Part shown: positions 1 through 8,165 of the stretch, one piece after another
Position numbering within the stretch: the first letter of the stretch is position 1
How the letters are laid out: each line of letters begins with the position of its first letter
Assembly (NCBI GenBank): GCA_964615905.1
Contig: CAZTUB010000008.1
Location: 1 to 64,000, forward strand
Length of the DNA stretch: 64,000 nucleotides
Origin: DATLMR01 sp964615905
GTDB lineage: Bacteria; Acidobacteriota; Blastocatellia; UBA7656
Direction: 5' to 3'
Notes under the pieces: model-generated
Database searches by the model: none
Told to the model about the DNA's origin: nothing
What the model saw: the letters and a program-made list of their open reading frames with translations, nothing else
Translations under genes and position numbers: made by a program

Positions 1-575
1 ATGTATCGATTAAAAAACGATGCTTCGTCTGCCGGCTCGCCCGCATTCGCCGCATGAGCTTCGCGAGGTCTCTCCTCATAAGAGACCAGCGGCAGCGTTG
101 AGGCGGGCGGAACATCACCGCCGTCTGTCTCGTCCGGGCCTCCGCTCTTTTGTCGTTCGACATCCACTAAGGTGGATGAGGTTAGCGGGGCGGTCTGAAG
201 GCTCTTTCGCTCCGAGAGCAGCTTGCGGACAATCTCAAGCATGGCTCGCTCTTCGGGAGGGCTTGCGAGCAAAGCGTCGGCGCGCACGCGGAAGGCTTCC
301 GCCTGATCGTACTGCTCGAACCCGCTGACGAGCAGGACCACAGGCACATTTCTCAAACCCGGATTGCTCTTTACGTCCTCGCATAGCTCGTACCCGTTCC
401 TGCCGGGCAGCGAGACGCTGGCAAGCACGATGTCCGGCTTTATCTCGTTTAAACGATCCCTCGCTTCCAGCCCGCTCGATATACCTGTGACCTCAAAATC
501 ACGCTCGGAAAAGATGAGCGTGACGACACGCTGGATTGTCAGGCTGGAATCAGCGATTAAAATTCTGCTTGGCAT
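1..575 (-). CDS. Degenerate response-regulator receiver protein (partial)
   Basis: The frame opens with ATG at 575 and stays open to the window edge, giving 191 visible residues without the C-terminus. Residues 1-115 resemble the CheY-like receivers that begin ILIADDSxTIQKVV and continue PDIVLADVxxPGxNGYE. Here the reading is ILIADSSLTIQRVV and PDIVLASVSLPGRNGYE, so the phospho-acceptor aspartate is Ser53 and one residue of the acidic pair (Asp9-Ser10) is also lost. The conserved lysine before proline is Ser105, while the Thr/Ser switch residue (Ser84) is kept. Residues 116-191 are low-complexity and polar, probably a linker to a domain outside the window. It is divergently transcribed from the histidine kinase at 820. 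I infer a phosphorylation-independent pseudo-receiver; the output domain is not visible. Confidence 0.8.
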   Translation of the reverse strand, partial: MPSRILIADSSLTIQRVVTLIFSERDFEVTGISSGLEARDRLNEIKPDIVLASVSLPGRNGYELCEDVKSNPGLRNVPVVLLVSGFEQYDQAEAFRVRADALLASPPEERAMLEIVRKLLSERKSLQTAPLTSSTLVDVERQKSGGPDETDGGDVPPASTLPLVSYEERPREAHAANAGEPADEASFFNRY

Positions 576-687
576 CGGGTCTTCTCTCGTGTTCCGCGCT
601 CTGGCTTTCTAAACCATGCTCGAAGGACTACACTCGTGCCGGATTCTAGCTCAAATGGTTTGTCCTGCACCAGATTAAACTGTAGGC

Positions 688-716
688 TTGAGTCAGCCGG
701 ACGGGCGTGGTATATT
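688..716 (+). promoter_or_regulatory. Predicted sigma-70-type promoter of the pilS-like gene
   Basis: TTGAGT at 688-693, a 17-bp spacer and TATATT at 711-716, with a TGG extended -10 immediately upstream. It points toward the histidine kinase that starts at 820, leaving a 5' leader of roughly 95 nt. Read from the sequence only. Confidence 0.5.
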
Positions 717-819
717 CTGAGCGCCTCCTAAAGCCTCCACACCTTAAAACAAGCTTTAACGGAATGATATGAATCGCCTGCCCGGAGTGATATAGTCACC
801 TTTTAAGGGAGTACAGCGC

Positions 820-2598
820 GTGTATTGTTCGACTTTCTCCTCTGAAGTTATGCGCAGAAAGCTTCAATGGCTCTTATTCACACGGCTCGCGGTGGCGGGC
901 GCGCTGGTCGCCGCCGTCACTATTTTCGAGCAGGGGAACGGCGCGCGTCCCTTCTTACCCACGCTTGCGACCGTCTTTGCAGTGGTAGTGGTCGCTTCGG
1001 GTTTTTACCTGCTCGCCCTGCGCTCTTCCATCCCGTTAAAGGCTCAAGGCTACATACAGCTCTCGCTCGATCTAATCATCGTGACCGCGCTTGTCTTCAA
1101 AACGGGCGATGTGGAGTCCCCGCTTCTTGCGCTCTATCTGGTCATCATATTTGCCGCCAGCTCGCTGTTCGGGAGGCGCGAGGTCATACTGCTTGGAATA
1201 TCGGGAGGCATGCTTTACGCGACGGTCTGCCTGCTTGTGATGACCGGCATCATAGGCCGCCCCGACGGGGCATACGACGCGCAGATGATTGCCTGGCTTC
1301 GATCCAGGTTCGCGCTGAACCTGATTGCGATATTTGCGGTTGCGGCGCTCTCAAGCCACCTGGCCGAGCGCGCGCGCCGCAGCGAACACGAGCTTGCGAC
1401 CGCCACGAAAGACCTCGCGGATTACAGGCTCTTCAACGACCGCATCATCGAGAGCATGCGCAGCGGTCTGGTCACGACGGACCTGCGCGGCAACATAATC
1501 ACTTTCAACCGCGCCGCCGAAGAGATCACGGGCTATAAGATGCCCGACCTGCGCGGGACAAATATCTTTGCGATATTCGGAGACATTCAAAAGCAGATCG
1601 AAGTCGGGCTTGAGTCAATACGCACGCGGTCGCGGCTGCCGAGGTTCGACATCGGCTGCAAGACGGCCGACAACCGCGAGCTTCATCTCGGCTTTTCGGT
1701 CGCGCCGCTCGTCGATGAATCGGATCAGGCGCGCGGGTACGTCTTGACGTTTCAAGACCTAACGGAGGTTATGGAGCTTGAGCGCGAAGTCCGCAGGCAG
1801 GAGCGGCTCGCCGCGCTTGGAAAGATGGCCGCAGGCCTCGCGCACGAGATTCGCAACCCGCTCGCATCCATGCGAGGCTCGGTCCAGGTGCTCGCAAGCG
1901 AGCTTAGCCTTTTGCCCGACCAGTCGCAGTTGATGGAGATAGTCTTGCGCGAATCGGACAGGCTCAATCGAATCGTCTCGGACTTTCTGACCTACGCGCG
2001 CCCGCCGCGAATAGAGCGAACGACAATCGAGCTGTCGAGCATACTTTCGGAAACGGTCGCCCTTTTGCGCAACAGCCCCGAGCTTACGCCCGAACACGTC
2101 GTCACGGAAGATTACCCGAACCAGCCTGTCCATTACGAAGGCGACCCGAACCAGATTCGGCAGATCTTCTGGAACCTCACGCGAAACGCAATCCAGGCGA
2201 TGCCGCACGGCGGCGAGCTTCGCGTCAGACTCTACGCTCAGCCGGGCCGCGAGGTCACGATCACTTTTAGCGACACAGGCCAGGGGATGAGCCGCGAACA
2301 AAAAGAGCGAATGTTCGAGCCGTTCAACTCGTCGAGCGGCGGCACCGGCCTCGGTATGGCTATCGTCTACCAGCTTGTGCAGGACCATAACGGCAAAATC
2401 TTTGTCGAAAGCCAAGCTGGCAAAGGCACACAAATCTCAATTAAACTGCCTGCGAGTGGGCGCATTAGCCGCGATACAGAGTCGCGAGAGGATGCTGATT
2501 CGGAGGCGCGTCGAGACCGGTTTGAAACTATGAAGGCTGTGGCCACACTCCCTTCGTCGCTTGAAAGAGGAAGCAATGGAGAAGATTTTAGTAGTTGA
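820..2598 (+). CDS. pilS: Membrane sensor histidine kinase, PilS/NtrB type
   Basis: 592 aa. Residues about 15-185 contain roughly six hydrophobic membrane segments, followed by a short linker and a PAS domain (about 200-315). The HisKA motif GLAHEIRNPL carries the phospho-accepting His342. The ATPase domain has the N box around 452-458, DTGQG at 485-489 and GGTGLG at 507-512. An integral-membrane N-terminus plus PAS plus HisKA/HATPase is the PilS arrangement. The start is GTG at 820, preceded by AGGGAG at 806-811; ATG at 850 is an alternative. The downstream regulator gene begins inside the last codons, indicating translational coupling. The kinase should phosphorylate the adjacent sigma-54 activator, and the pilin genes next door support a pilus-related role. 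What it senses cannot be read from the sequence. Confidence 0.88.
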   Translation: MYCSTFSSEVMRRKLQWLLFTRLAVAGALVAAVTIFEQGNGARPFLPTLATVFAVVVVASGFYLLALRSSIPLKAQGYIQLSLDLIIVTALVFKTGDVESPLLALYLVIIFAASSLFGRREVILLGISGGMLYATVCLLVMTGIIGRPDGAYDAQMIAWLRSRFALNLIAIFAVAALSSHLAERARRSEHELATATKDLADYRLFNDRIIESMRSGLVTTDLRGNIITFNRAAEEITGYKMPDLRGTNIFAIFGDIQKQIEVGLESIRTRSRLPRFDIGCKTADNRELHLGFSVAPLVDESDQARGYVLTFQDLTEVMELEREVRRQERLAALGKMAAGLAHEIRNPLASMRGSVQVLASELSLLPDQSQLMEIVLRESDRLNRIVSDFLTYARPPRIERTTIELSSILSETVALLRNSPELTPEHVVTEDYPNQPVHYEGDPNQIRQIFWNLTRNAIQAMPHGGELRVRLYAQPGREVTITFSDTGQGMSREQKERMFEPFNSSSGGTGLGMAIVYQLVQDHNGKIFVESQAGKGTQISIKLPASGRISRDTESREDADSEARRDRFETMKAVATLPSSLERGSNGEDFSS

Positions 2599-4003
2599 CG
2601 ACGAGCGCAGCATGCGCGAACTGCTGGAGCTTGTGTTAAAGCGCCAGGGTTACGCTGTGCATACGGCCGAGAACGGGACCCGCGCGCTTGAGCAGGTGCG
2701 GCAAAACGTTTACGACCTGATTATCTCCGACGTTAAGATGCCCGACATCAACGGCATAGAGCTTCTAGAGCGTGTGCGCGAAATATCTCCCGAAACCATG
2801 GTCGTCATGATCACGGCGTTCGCGACCGTCGACACGGCGAGGCGGGCTTTCAAGCTTGGGGCAGAGGATTTCTACATCAAGGACGCGGGGTTTGATGTAG
2901 AAGAGTTGAAGATCACCATCGGCAAGGCGCTTGAGAAAAAGAAGCTCCGGCAGGAGAACACGCTCCTCAAACGCGAGCTTCGCCTGCGCAACTCGCTCGA
3001 CAACATAATAGGCCGCTCGCCGCAGATGCAGGCCGTCTACCAGATGATCGAAACGGTCGCCGCCACCACTTCGACCGTGTTAATCACGGGCGAATCGGGC
3101 ACGGGAAAAGAGCTTGTCGCGCGAGCCATTCACAATATGTCGAACCGCGCGGCCAACCCTTTCGTGTCGATCAACTGCGGGGCCTTCACAGAGACGCTGC
3201 TCGAATCCGAGCTGTTCGGCTACATGAAGGGTTCGTTCACCGGCGCGCAGTCGAACCGGAAAGGGCTTTTCGAAGCTGCCGAAGGCGGGACCATATTCCT
3301 TGACGAGATAGGCGAGACGACCCTGACCATGCAGGTCAAGATGCTGCGCGTGCTCCAGGAGCGGAGCATACGCCGGGTCGGCGGGGTCGAAGAGATTCCC
3401 GTCGACAGCCGCGTGGTCGCCGCGACCAACCGCGACCTGGCGAGTATGGTCGAAGACGGGACCTTCAGAAACGATCTCTTCTATCGCATAAGCGTGATCC
3501 CTATCGAGATGCCGCCGCTCAGGGCGCGGCGCATCGATATACCTGAGCTTGTCCGCCACTTTCTCGAAAAATACAGCACATCGGCGGGAAGGCCGCCGCT
3601 CGACATCTCCGAAGAGGCGATGCGGTACCTTGAATCCTACGACTGGCCCGGCAATGTTCGAGAGCTTGAAAACACCATAGAGCGCGCGGTCGCGCTTGAG
3701 CGGACGAACGTCATAAGCCCCGAGAGGCTGCCCGACCGCATCCTGAAGTACAAGCCCAGGAGCGTGACGGATATTGATCTTCCAGAAGACGGGCTCGATC
3801 TCGAAGCGTATCTCGCGCAGCTTGAGAAGGACTACATCATACGCGCGCTGCAACGCACTGCGGGCAACCAGACGCGAGCCGCAGAGATCTTGAATATGTC
3901 CGTTCGCAGTCTTCGCCACCTGCTCGATAAGCACAAGATAAGGCAGACGGCGAGCTTGCTAAGAGAATCGACTGCCGCGACCGATAGCGTCGCTCATAAG
4001 TAG
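2576..4003 (+). CDS. pilR: Sigma-54-dependent response regulator, PilR/NtrC type
   Basis: 475 aa from ATG 2576, preceded by AGAGGA; a TTG at 2561 would add five residues. The receiver (1-115) has Asp8/Asp9, phospho-acceptor Asp52 and Lys102. The AAA+ domain has Walker A GESGTGKE at 172-179, the sigma-54 contact loop as GSFTGA (218-223, a Ser variant of GAFTGA) and a Walker B around GGTIFLDEIGE. The C-terminus carries a Fis-type helix-turn-helix (NQTRAAEILNMSVRSLRHLL). The gene overlaps the kinase by 23 bp. Sigma-54 promoter matches at 4246 and 4891 in front of the next two pilin genes are the obvious local targets. Everything needed for a working enhancer-binding activator is present. Confidence 0.92.
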   Translation: MEKILVVDDERSMRELLELVLKRQGYAVHTAENGTRALEQVRQNVYDLIISDVKMPDINGIELLERVREISPETMVVMITAFATVDTARRAFKLGAEDFYIKDAGFDVEELKITIGKALEKKKLRQENTLLKRELRLRNSLDNIIGRSPQMQAVYQMIETVAATTSTVLITGESGTGKELVARAIHNMSNRAANPFVSINCGAFTETLLESELFGYMKGSFTGAQSNRKGLFEAAEGGTIFLDEIGETTLTMQVKMLRVLQERSIRRVGGVEEIPVDSRVVAATNRDLASMVEDGTFRNDLFYRISVIPIEMPPLRARRIDIPELVRHFLEKYSTSAGRPPLDISEEAMRYLESYDWPGNVRELENTIERAVALERTNVISPERLPDRILKYKPRSVTDIDLPEDGLDLEAYLAQLEKDYIIRALQRTAGNQTRAAEILNMSVRSLRHLLDKHKIRQTASLLRESTAATDSVAHK

Positions 4004-4017
4004 CGCCTTAATAGAGT

Positions 4018-4046
4018 GTCGCGCCCTGACCGCAGCGGGGCGCGAC
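4018..4046 (+). terminator. GC-rich hairpin after pilR
   Basis: Perfect 9-bp inverted repeat (GTCGCGCCC/GGGCGCGAC) with a 10-11 nt loop, 15 bp after the pilR stop codon. There is no T tract, so it may be an mRNA 3'-end structure rather than a classical intrinsic terminator. Confidence 0.4.
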
Positions 4047-4245
4047 GGCTTGCCTCGACTCACGACGATCTTTCCCGCCGCACTCTGATAATCGAGCATT
4101 CTGTATTTTCTTCTGTCGGATAGAGTCATAATGACATGCCGGGCTCTTTGTCGCCCGTCGCTGCCGTTATCTGGACCTTACCCGTATGGGTTATTAAAGA
4201 GCGCAGGCTTTGAGATCGTTTCCGGCGAGCGGCGATTCTTCAACC

Positions 4246-4261
4246 TGGCACAGGCATTGCA
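4246..4261 (+). promoter_or_regulatory. Sigma-54 (-24/-12) promoter of the first pilin gene
   Basis: TGGCAC, five bases, then TTGCA: the GG and GC dinucleotides are exactly 10 bp apart as sigma-54 requires, and every conserved base of the consensus is present. The start of transcription would fall near 4272, about 48 nt upstream of the pilin ATG at 4320. The gene for a sigma-54 activator lies immediately upstream. Confidence 0.85.
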
Positions 4262-4319
4262 GAACATGGCCTGCCATACGTGTAAAGTCTGAACGCTTGC
4301 GAAGGTAAAGGAGAATACG

Positions 4320-4745
4320 ATGAAAAGGGAAAGCGGCTTTTCATTGATCGAGTTATTGATGGTGGTTGTGATAATCGGCGTGATAGCGGCGCTGGCCATT
4401 CCGGGTCTGCGCAAAGCGCGACAAAACGCCAACGCCGGTTCGGCGATACAATCGCTTAGAACTCTCACAACTGCGCAACACCTGTACGAGAGGAAGAATC
4501 AGGTTTACGGCACATTTGCGCAGCTTATGGCCGAAGGCCAGATCGATACCCATCTGGGCGGCGGCACAAAGAGCGGCTATGATTTCAACGTCATTTTAGG
4601 GGCCGGTTCAAAGAGCTTCACCTGCACGGCTATGCCGAACGAAGACCCGTTGACACTGACACATTTCTTCGTAGACGAGACGGCGGTCATACGTTTTAGG
4701 GAAGGCGCTCCCGCCGACGTCACAAGCGATCCCATTCCAAGATAA
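4320..4745 (+). CDS. Type IV pilin-like protein 1
   Basis: 141 aa. The six-residue leader MKRESG precedes FSLIELL, the type III prepilin signal: PilD-type peptidase cleaves after the Gly, methylates Phe7, and the conserved Glu five residues into the mature protein is present. The hydrophobic N-terminal helix runs to about residue 30 and is followed by a globular domain. The two cysteines of a typical disulfide loop are not evident (a single Cys lies near residue 102). AAAGGAGA sits just upstream of the ATG. A consensus sigma-54 promoter precedes it and a terminator hairpin follows, so it is probably a single-gene transcript under PilR control. It is shorter than, and distinct from, the two following pilins. 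Confidence 0.9.
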   Translation: MKRESGFSLIELLMVVVIIGVIAALAIPGLRKARQNANAGSAIQSLRTLTTAQHLYERKNQVYGTFAQLMAEGQIDTHLGGGTKSGYDFNVILGAGSKSFTCTAMPNEDPLTLTHFFVDETAVIRFREGAPADVTSDPIPR

Positions 4746-4758
4746 GGCTCCGGTTTTT

Positions 4759-4794
4759 AACAAAAAGTGGCAATCACCTCTACCGCTTTTTGTT
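4759..4794 (+). terminator. Intrinsic terminator after pilin 1
   Basis: Arms AACAAAAAGTGG and CCGCTTTTTGTT pair over 12 bp (one G-T wobble) around a 12-nt loop; the right arm supplies the T run. Confidence 0.75.
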
Positions 4795-4890
4795 ATAAAT
4801 CCCGCTATCAAACCCTTCCCGCGAAGTCGCGCTCAACAAAATCCCTTTAATTCCAACCAGTTCCCGATTGCGAGGTCGGGGACTGGTCTG

Positions 4891-4905
4891 CGGCATAGCC
4901 CTTGC
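4891..4905 (+). promoter_or_regulatory. Probable sigma-54 promoter of pilin 2
   Basis: CGGCAT, AGCCC, TTGC: GG and GC are again exactly 10 bp apart and the core matches GGCAY-N5-TTGC, though the flanking bases are weaker than at 4246. Predicted transcription start is near 4916, about 90 nt before the preferred ATG at 5007. Confidence 0.6.
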
Positions 4906-5006
4906 GATTGGGTACGCTGCGATCTGTCGTAGTTCGGCAGGAAGGGAACTGACCTACGGCGATAATTATGACTGAGAGAATTGAGACTAAAAGGAGCATG
5001 AAGCTT

Positions 5007-5504
5007 ATGAAGAACGAGAGAGGATTTTCACTGATCGAGCTGCTAATCGTGGTGGCAATCATTGGGATTATCGCTGCTATAGCTATTCCTAACTTGCTTA
5101 AATCACGACAGGCTGCTAACGAATCATCTGCAATCGGTTCGACACGCACAATCGGAACGGCACAGGCGACGTTCCAGTCCACACGCGGTCTTGGCCGTGA
5201 TTTCGCGGCTGACCTTACGGCGCTCGGAAACGACGGCGCGGTAGACTCGACACTGGCCTCTGGTCAGAAGAGCGGCTTCAACTTTGTTTCGGCCGGCGTC
5301 GCGGCAGCGGCTGGCGTCCCGTCCTACTTCGACACGACTGCAGACCCGATCTCGACCGGTAACTTTGGAACCGGCAACCGCGCGTTCGCGTCGAACGAAA
5401 CCTACATAATCTGGCAGATCGACGCCAGCGGTGGTGGCGCGGCGGCAACAGGCGCGGCCCCTCCGGGCGACCGCACACCTGCCGGTATGACGGTTCTCGA
5501 ATAA
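5007..5504 (+). CDS. Type IV pilin-like protein 2
   Basis: 165 aa from ATG 5007 (leader MKNERG then FSLIELLIVVAIIG). In-frame ATGs at 4968 and 4998 also exist. I prefer 5007 because AAGGAG (4991-4996) would lie 1 base from the 4998 start but 10 from 5007, and because the leader then has the same six-residue length as pilin 1. The mature N-terminus has the Phe/Glu5 signature and a long hydrophobic helix. The body is Ala/Gly/Ser-rich, with a GTGNRAFASNE motif that recurs in pilin 3, so the two are tandem paralogues. Preceded by a sigma-54 promoter match and followed by a strong terminator. Confidence 0.9.
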   Translation: MKNERGFSLIELLIVVAIIGIIAAIAIPNLLKSRQAANESSAIGSTRTIGTAQATFQSTRGLGRDFAADLTALGNDGAVDSTLASGQKSGFNFVSAGVAAAAGVPSYFDTTADPISTGNFGTGNRAFASNETYIIWQIDASGGGAAATGAAPPGDRTPAGMTVLE

Positions 5505-5536
5505 CAGCGAATCGCAACCAAATCACAGGAATCCGA

Positions 5537-5569
5537 AAACGGGGGAGCCTTTCAGGGGCTCCCCCGTTT
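5537..5569 (+). terminator. Intrinsic terminator after pilin 2
   Basis: Perfect 13-bp stem (AAACGGGGGAGCC with GGCTCCCCCGTTT) with a 7-nt loop, followed by TGTGTTATAGTTT. Confidence 0.88.
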
Positions 5570-5607
5570 GTGTTATAGTTTCTCCATCAGCTCAAAAATT
5601 AAATGAA

Positions 5608-5624
5608 CCGCCCGTAACGGGCGG
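5608..5624. other. Short palindrome upstream of pilin 3
   Basis: CCGCCCG and CGGGCGG form a 7-bp perfect inverted repeat with a 3-nt spacer, 73 bp before the pilin 3 ATG. It could be an operator or leader hairpin. No -10/-35 or correctly spaced sigma-54 element is obvious around it. Confidence 0.4.
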
Positions 5625-5697
5625 CGTTCGATTTCGCAAGAGAGCATAAAGCTATACCCCGAACGGGGAAGCGCATACTGGGGCTGAGGAGATAACA

Positions 5698-6183
5698 ATG
5701 AATCATAGACGGAGAGAGAGAGGTTTTTCGCTGATCGAGTTGCTCATCGTCGTAGCAATCATCGGCATCATCGCAGCCATCGCAATCCCTAACCTGCTCA
5801 AATCGCAGCAGGCCGCGCGCGAAACCGCCGCGCTATCGGAAGTACAATCCATCGGCAAAGCTCAAGTGCTTTATTCGCTGACAAAGGGTCGCGGCAAATT
5901 CTCGGACCTCGCGGGCCTCGGCGCGCAGGGCATCATCGACGGCACGATAGCGTCGGGAACGAAGGGTGGTTATCTTTTCACCTCCACGCCTGTCGGGAGC
6001 GAAGGCATGCCCTCGATGTTTGACACGACCTCAAAGCCCGCGTCTGCCGGGACCTTCGGCACAGGCAATCGCTCGTTTTATTCGAACGAGAATTCCGTTG
6101 TCTATGAAGTCGAAGGGGCCGAGCCTCCGACCGCCACGCCCCAGGACCGCGTGCCGAAAGACGGCCAGCCAATATCGCAGTAA
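5698..6183 (+). CDS. Type IV pilin-like protein 3
   Basis: 161 aa. The leader MNHRRRERG (nine residues) precedes FSLIELLIVVAIIG; the hydrophobic helix is nearly identical to that of pilin 2 and the body shares the GTGNRxFxSNE segment, so this is a tandem duplicate. It ends in a Pro/Thr-rich tail. GAGGAG lies 7 bases before the ATG. Unlike the first two pilins it has no convincing sigma-54 promoter: the nearest GG...GC pair is spaced 11 instead of 10. It may therefore be controlled differently. A long hairpin follows. Whether these are major or minor pilins cannot be decided here, because no pilus assembly genes are in the window. Confidence 0.9.
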   Translation: MNHRRRERGFSLIELLIVVAIIGIIAAIAIPNLLKSQQAARETAALSEVQSIGKAQVLYSLTKGRGKFSDLAGLGAQGIIDGTIASGTKGGYLFTSTPVGSEGMPSMFDTTSKPASAGTFGTGNRSFYSNENSVVYEVEGAEPPTATPQDRVPKDGQPISQ

Positions 6184-6194
6184 CTTAGAAGATT

Positions 6195-6243
6195 ATGAGC
6201 GGGGCGAAAAGCTCTCGACAAGACGGCTTTTCGCCCCGCTCAT
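6195..6243 (+). terminator. Long hairpin after pilin 3
   Basis: Perfect 18-bp inverted repeat (6195-6212 with 6226-6243) around a 13-nt loop, starting 11 bp after the stop codon. The stem contains GCTTTTCGCCCC on its 3' side but no T run follows. It is probably a terminator or 3'-end stabiliser. Confidence 0.65.
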
Positions 6244-6408
6244 ACGCCCGCCTGTAGTCTCCCCCGAACAACCGACTGTCCAGCCGGAATTCGACTTGAA
6301 AGCGGCCGTCGCTGTGCTATCATCTCGGTGTCATTTAGCCCCCGCATAGTTCATCAATCTTGATTCCGCATACAGCCTTGTAAACTTGCGCCCGGAGGCA
6401 TAAGAATC

Positions 6409-7257
6409 GTGAGTATGGCATTAAGCGACGTGGAAGCAACCCAGGCTCGCGCGCGCGGCGCGGGCAAGGGTTCGGGCATGTTCAGAAGGGTCGGGGCAAT
6501 CGCGCTTAACACGTTTCGCGAATCTGTGCGCGACCGCGTCCTCTACAACCTTATCCTGTTCGTGCTGGTGCTTGTCGCGGCGTCTATCTTCGTGAGCGAC
6601 CTTTCCATCGACGAAGAGGCCAAGTTTATCGCGGACCTGGGGTTGAGCGTGATGCTGGTCTTTGGCGCGCTGATAGCCATCTTTATCGGCGTAGGGCTTG
6701 TCTACAAAGAGATCGACAAGCGGACCATTTACAATCTGCTTTCAAAACCTGTTCACCGTTATGAGTTCATCATAGGCAAGTACCTGGGGCTTTGCATGAC
6801 TCTGTTTGTGAACTCGGCAGTCATGGTGGCGGGCACGGAGCTGGCGCTGGCGTATGTCAAAAGGGGGTTCGCCCCCGTTCAGTTGACCATCCTCCCGGCG
6901 GCTTTTCTTATCTTCGTGGAGCTGTGTCTTGTGGTGGCGGTAGCGCTGATGTTTTCGAGCTTTTCGACCCCGATGCTTTCGGCGCTGTTCACCTTCGCCG
7001 TCTACGTCATCGGCCACTTCAGCAACGACCTCAGGCTGGCGGCGCAACTGACAGAATCGTCCGTGACTCGCATAGTATTAAACGTGCTCTACTACTTTTT
7101 GCCGAACCTTTCAAACTTCGGGTTTATCGGAGACGCCTCGCGCGGGCGCATGATCGCGCTTCAAACGGTGCTGTCGGCCTCGGTTTACGGGCTCGTCTAT
7201 ATCAGCATATTGCTGTCGGCGGCGGCGTTGATCTTTCAACGGCGCAATTTCAAATAG
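6409..7257 (+). CDS. ABC-2 type transporter permease
   Basis: 282 aa. After a polar N-terminus the protein reads IALNTFRESVRDRVLYNL, typical of ABC-2 permeases, then shows about six hydrophobic segments from residue 45 to 275 with a cytoplasmic loop carrying VYKEIDKRTIYNLLSKPVHRYEF. Such permeases work with a separate ATP-binding subunit, and none is encoded nearby. GTG at 6409 follows GGAGG by 10 bases; ATG at 6415 is an alternative. The TPR gene starts 12 bp downstream and is probably co-transcribed. The transported substrate is unknown. Confidence 0.82.
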   Translation: MSMALSDVEATQARARGAGKGSGMFRRVGAIALNTFRESVRDRVLYNLILFVLVLVAASIFVSDLSIDEEAKFIADLGLSVMLVFGALIAIFIGVGLVYKEIDKRTIYNLLSKPVHRYEFIIGKYLGLCMTLFVNSAVMVAGTELALAYVKRGFAPVQLTILPAAFLIFVELCLVVAVALMFSSFSTPMLSALFTFAVYVIGHFSNDLRLAAQLTESSVTRIVLNVLYYFLPNLSNFGFIGDASRGRMIALQTVLSASVYGLVYISILLSAAALIFQRRNFK

Positions 7258-7269
7258 GGCGTTTGTAAT

Positions 7270-8154
7270 ATGAGACGCGCGATTCCTATTCTTGTCATCA
7301 TAGCTGGACTGGGTTTGATCTACCCGTTGCAGCGCTGGATCGAAACCACGACCCCGCGAGAGGTGATCAGCGAAGAGTCGCTTTACTTTGCGTCGGGCGA
7401 GACGATAAAGCGAATGAGCCTCGGCCTGGACGCTATTGTGGCCGACGTTTACTGGATACGCACGGTCCAGTATTTCGGGCGCAAGTTACTCGACAGCGGC
7501 CAGCCGTTATCGAGCGCGAGCACGCAGAACATACGAATGGACCTGCTTGCGCCGCTGCTGAAGATCATCGTAACGCTCGACCCGCATCACATACCCGCAT
7601 ACAGGTTCGGCGCGATCTTTCTCCCCGAAAGAGATTTCGGCGCGGCGGTCGAATTATTGGAGCATGGAGTGCGCGACAACCCGAACGAGTGGCGACTCTA
7701 TCAAGACCTGGGCTATATGTACTGGCAATCGGGCGATTACGAGAAAGCGGCAGAGTGGTACGAGCAAGGAGGGCGCATACCGGGAGCCCTGTGGTGGATG
7801 CGTGACCTTGCGGGGTTGATGAAGATTCGCGGCGGGAGCCGCGAGACGGCCCGCGAGATCTATTCGCGTTACCTTGAAAGCGACGACGAAAATATACGCG
7901 CTCAGGCGGCCACGCGACTCAACCAGCTTCGCTCGCTCGATGAAAGGGACGCGCTGAACAATCTTTTGGACCGTTACCGCCAGCAGACGGGAACCTGCCC
8001 GAACAGCTTGCGCGCGCTCGCCGGTGTTACGCGTTCGCTCGGATTCAATCTCAACGAGGATTTGATCCCGGTCGACCCGGAGGGCTCGCCCTACGTGTTG
8101 AACAAAGAGGAGTGCAAAGCCAAACTGTCGCCCGATTCCAAAATCCCGCTTTGA
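7270..8154 (+). CDS. Membrane-anchored TPR protein
   Basis: 294 aa. An N-terminal hydrophobic segment (residues 4-20) acts as an uncleaved anchor, since no clear cleavage site follows. The region around residues 95-230 has tetratricopeptide-like helices (for example DLGYMYWQSGDYEKAAEWYEQG). The C-terminus resembles none I recognise. It follows the ABC-2 permease by 12 bp and probably forms an operon with it. TPRs mediate protein-protein contacts; no specific function can be assigned. It ends 11 bp from the convergent DUF3108 gene. Confidence 0.72.
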   Translation: MRRAIPILVIIAGLGLIYPLQRWIETTTPREVISEESLYFASGETIKRMSLGLDAIVADVYWIRTVQYFGRKLLDSGQPLSSASTQNIRMDLLAPLLKIIVTLDPHHIPAYRFGAIFLPERDFGAAVELLEHGVRDNPNEWRLYQDLGYMYWQSGDYEKAAEWYEQGGRIPGALWWMRDLAGLMKIRGGSRETAREIYSRYLESDDENIRAQAATRLNQLRSLDERDALNNLLDRYRQQTGTCPNSLRALAGVTRSLGFNLNEDLIPVDPEGSPYVLNKEECKAKLSPDSKIPL

Positions 8155-8165
8155 ATGCTTTTGTC

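Noticed and set aside
3080..3934. 284-aa open frame on the minus strand
   Set aside because: Antisense shadow of the pilR AAA+ domain.
5620..5637. Sigma-54-like GG...GC upstream of pilin 3
   Set aside because: The dinucleotides are 11 bp apart rather than 10; this spacing is not known to be functional.
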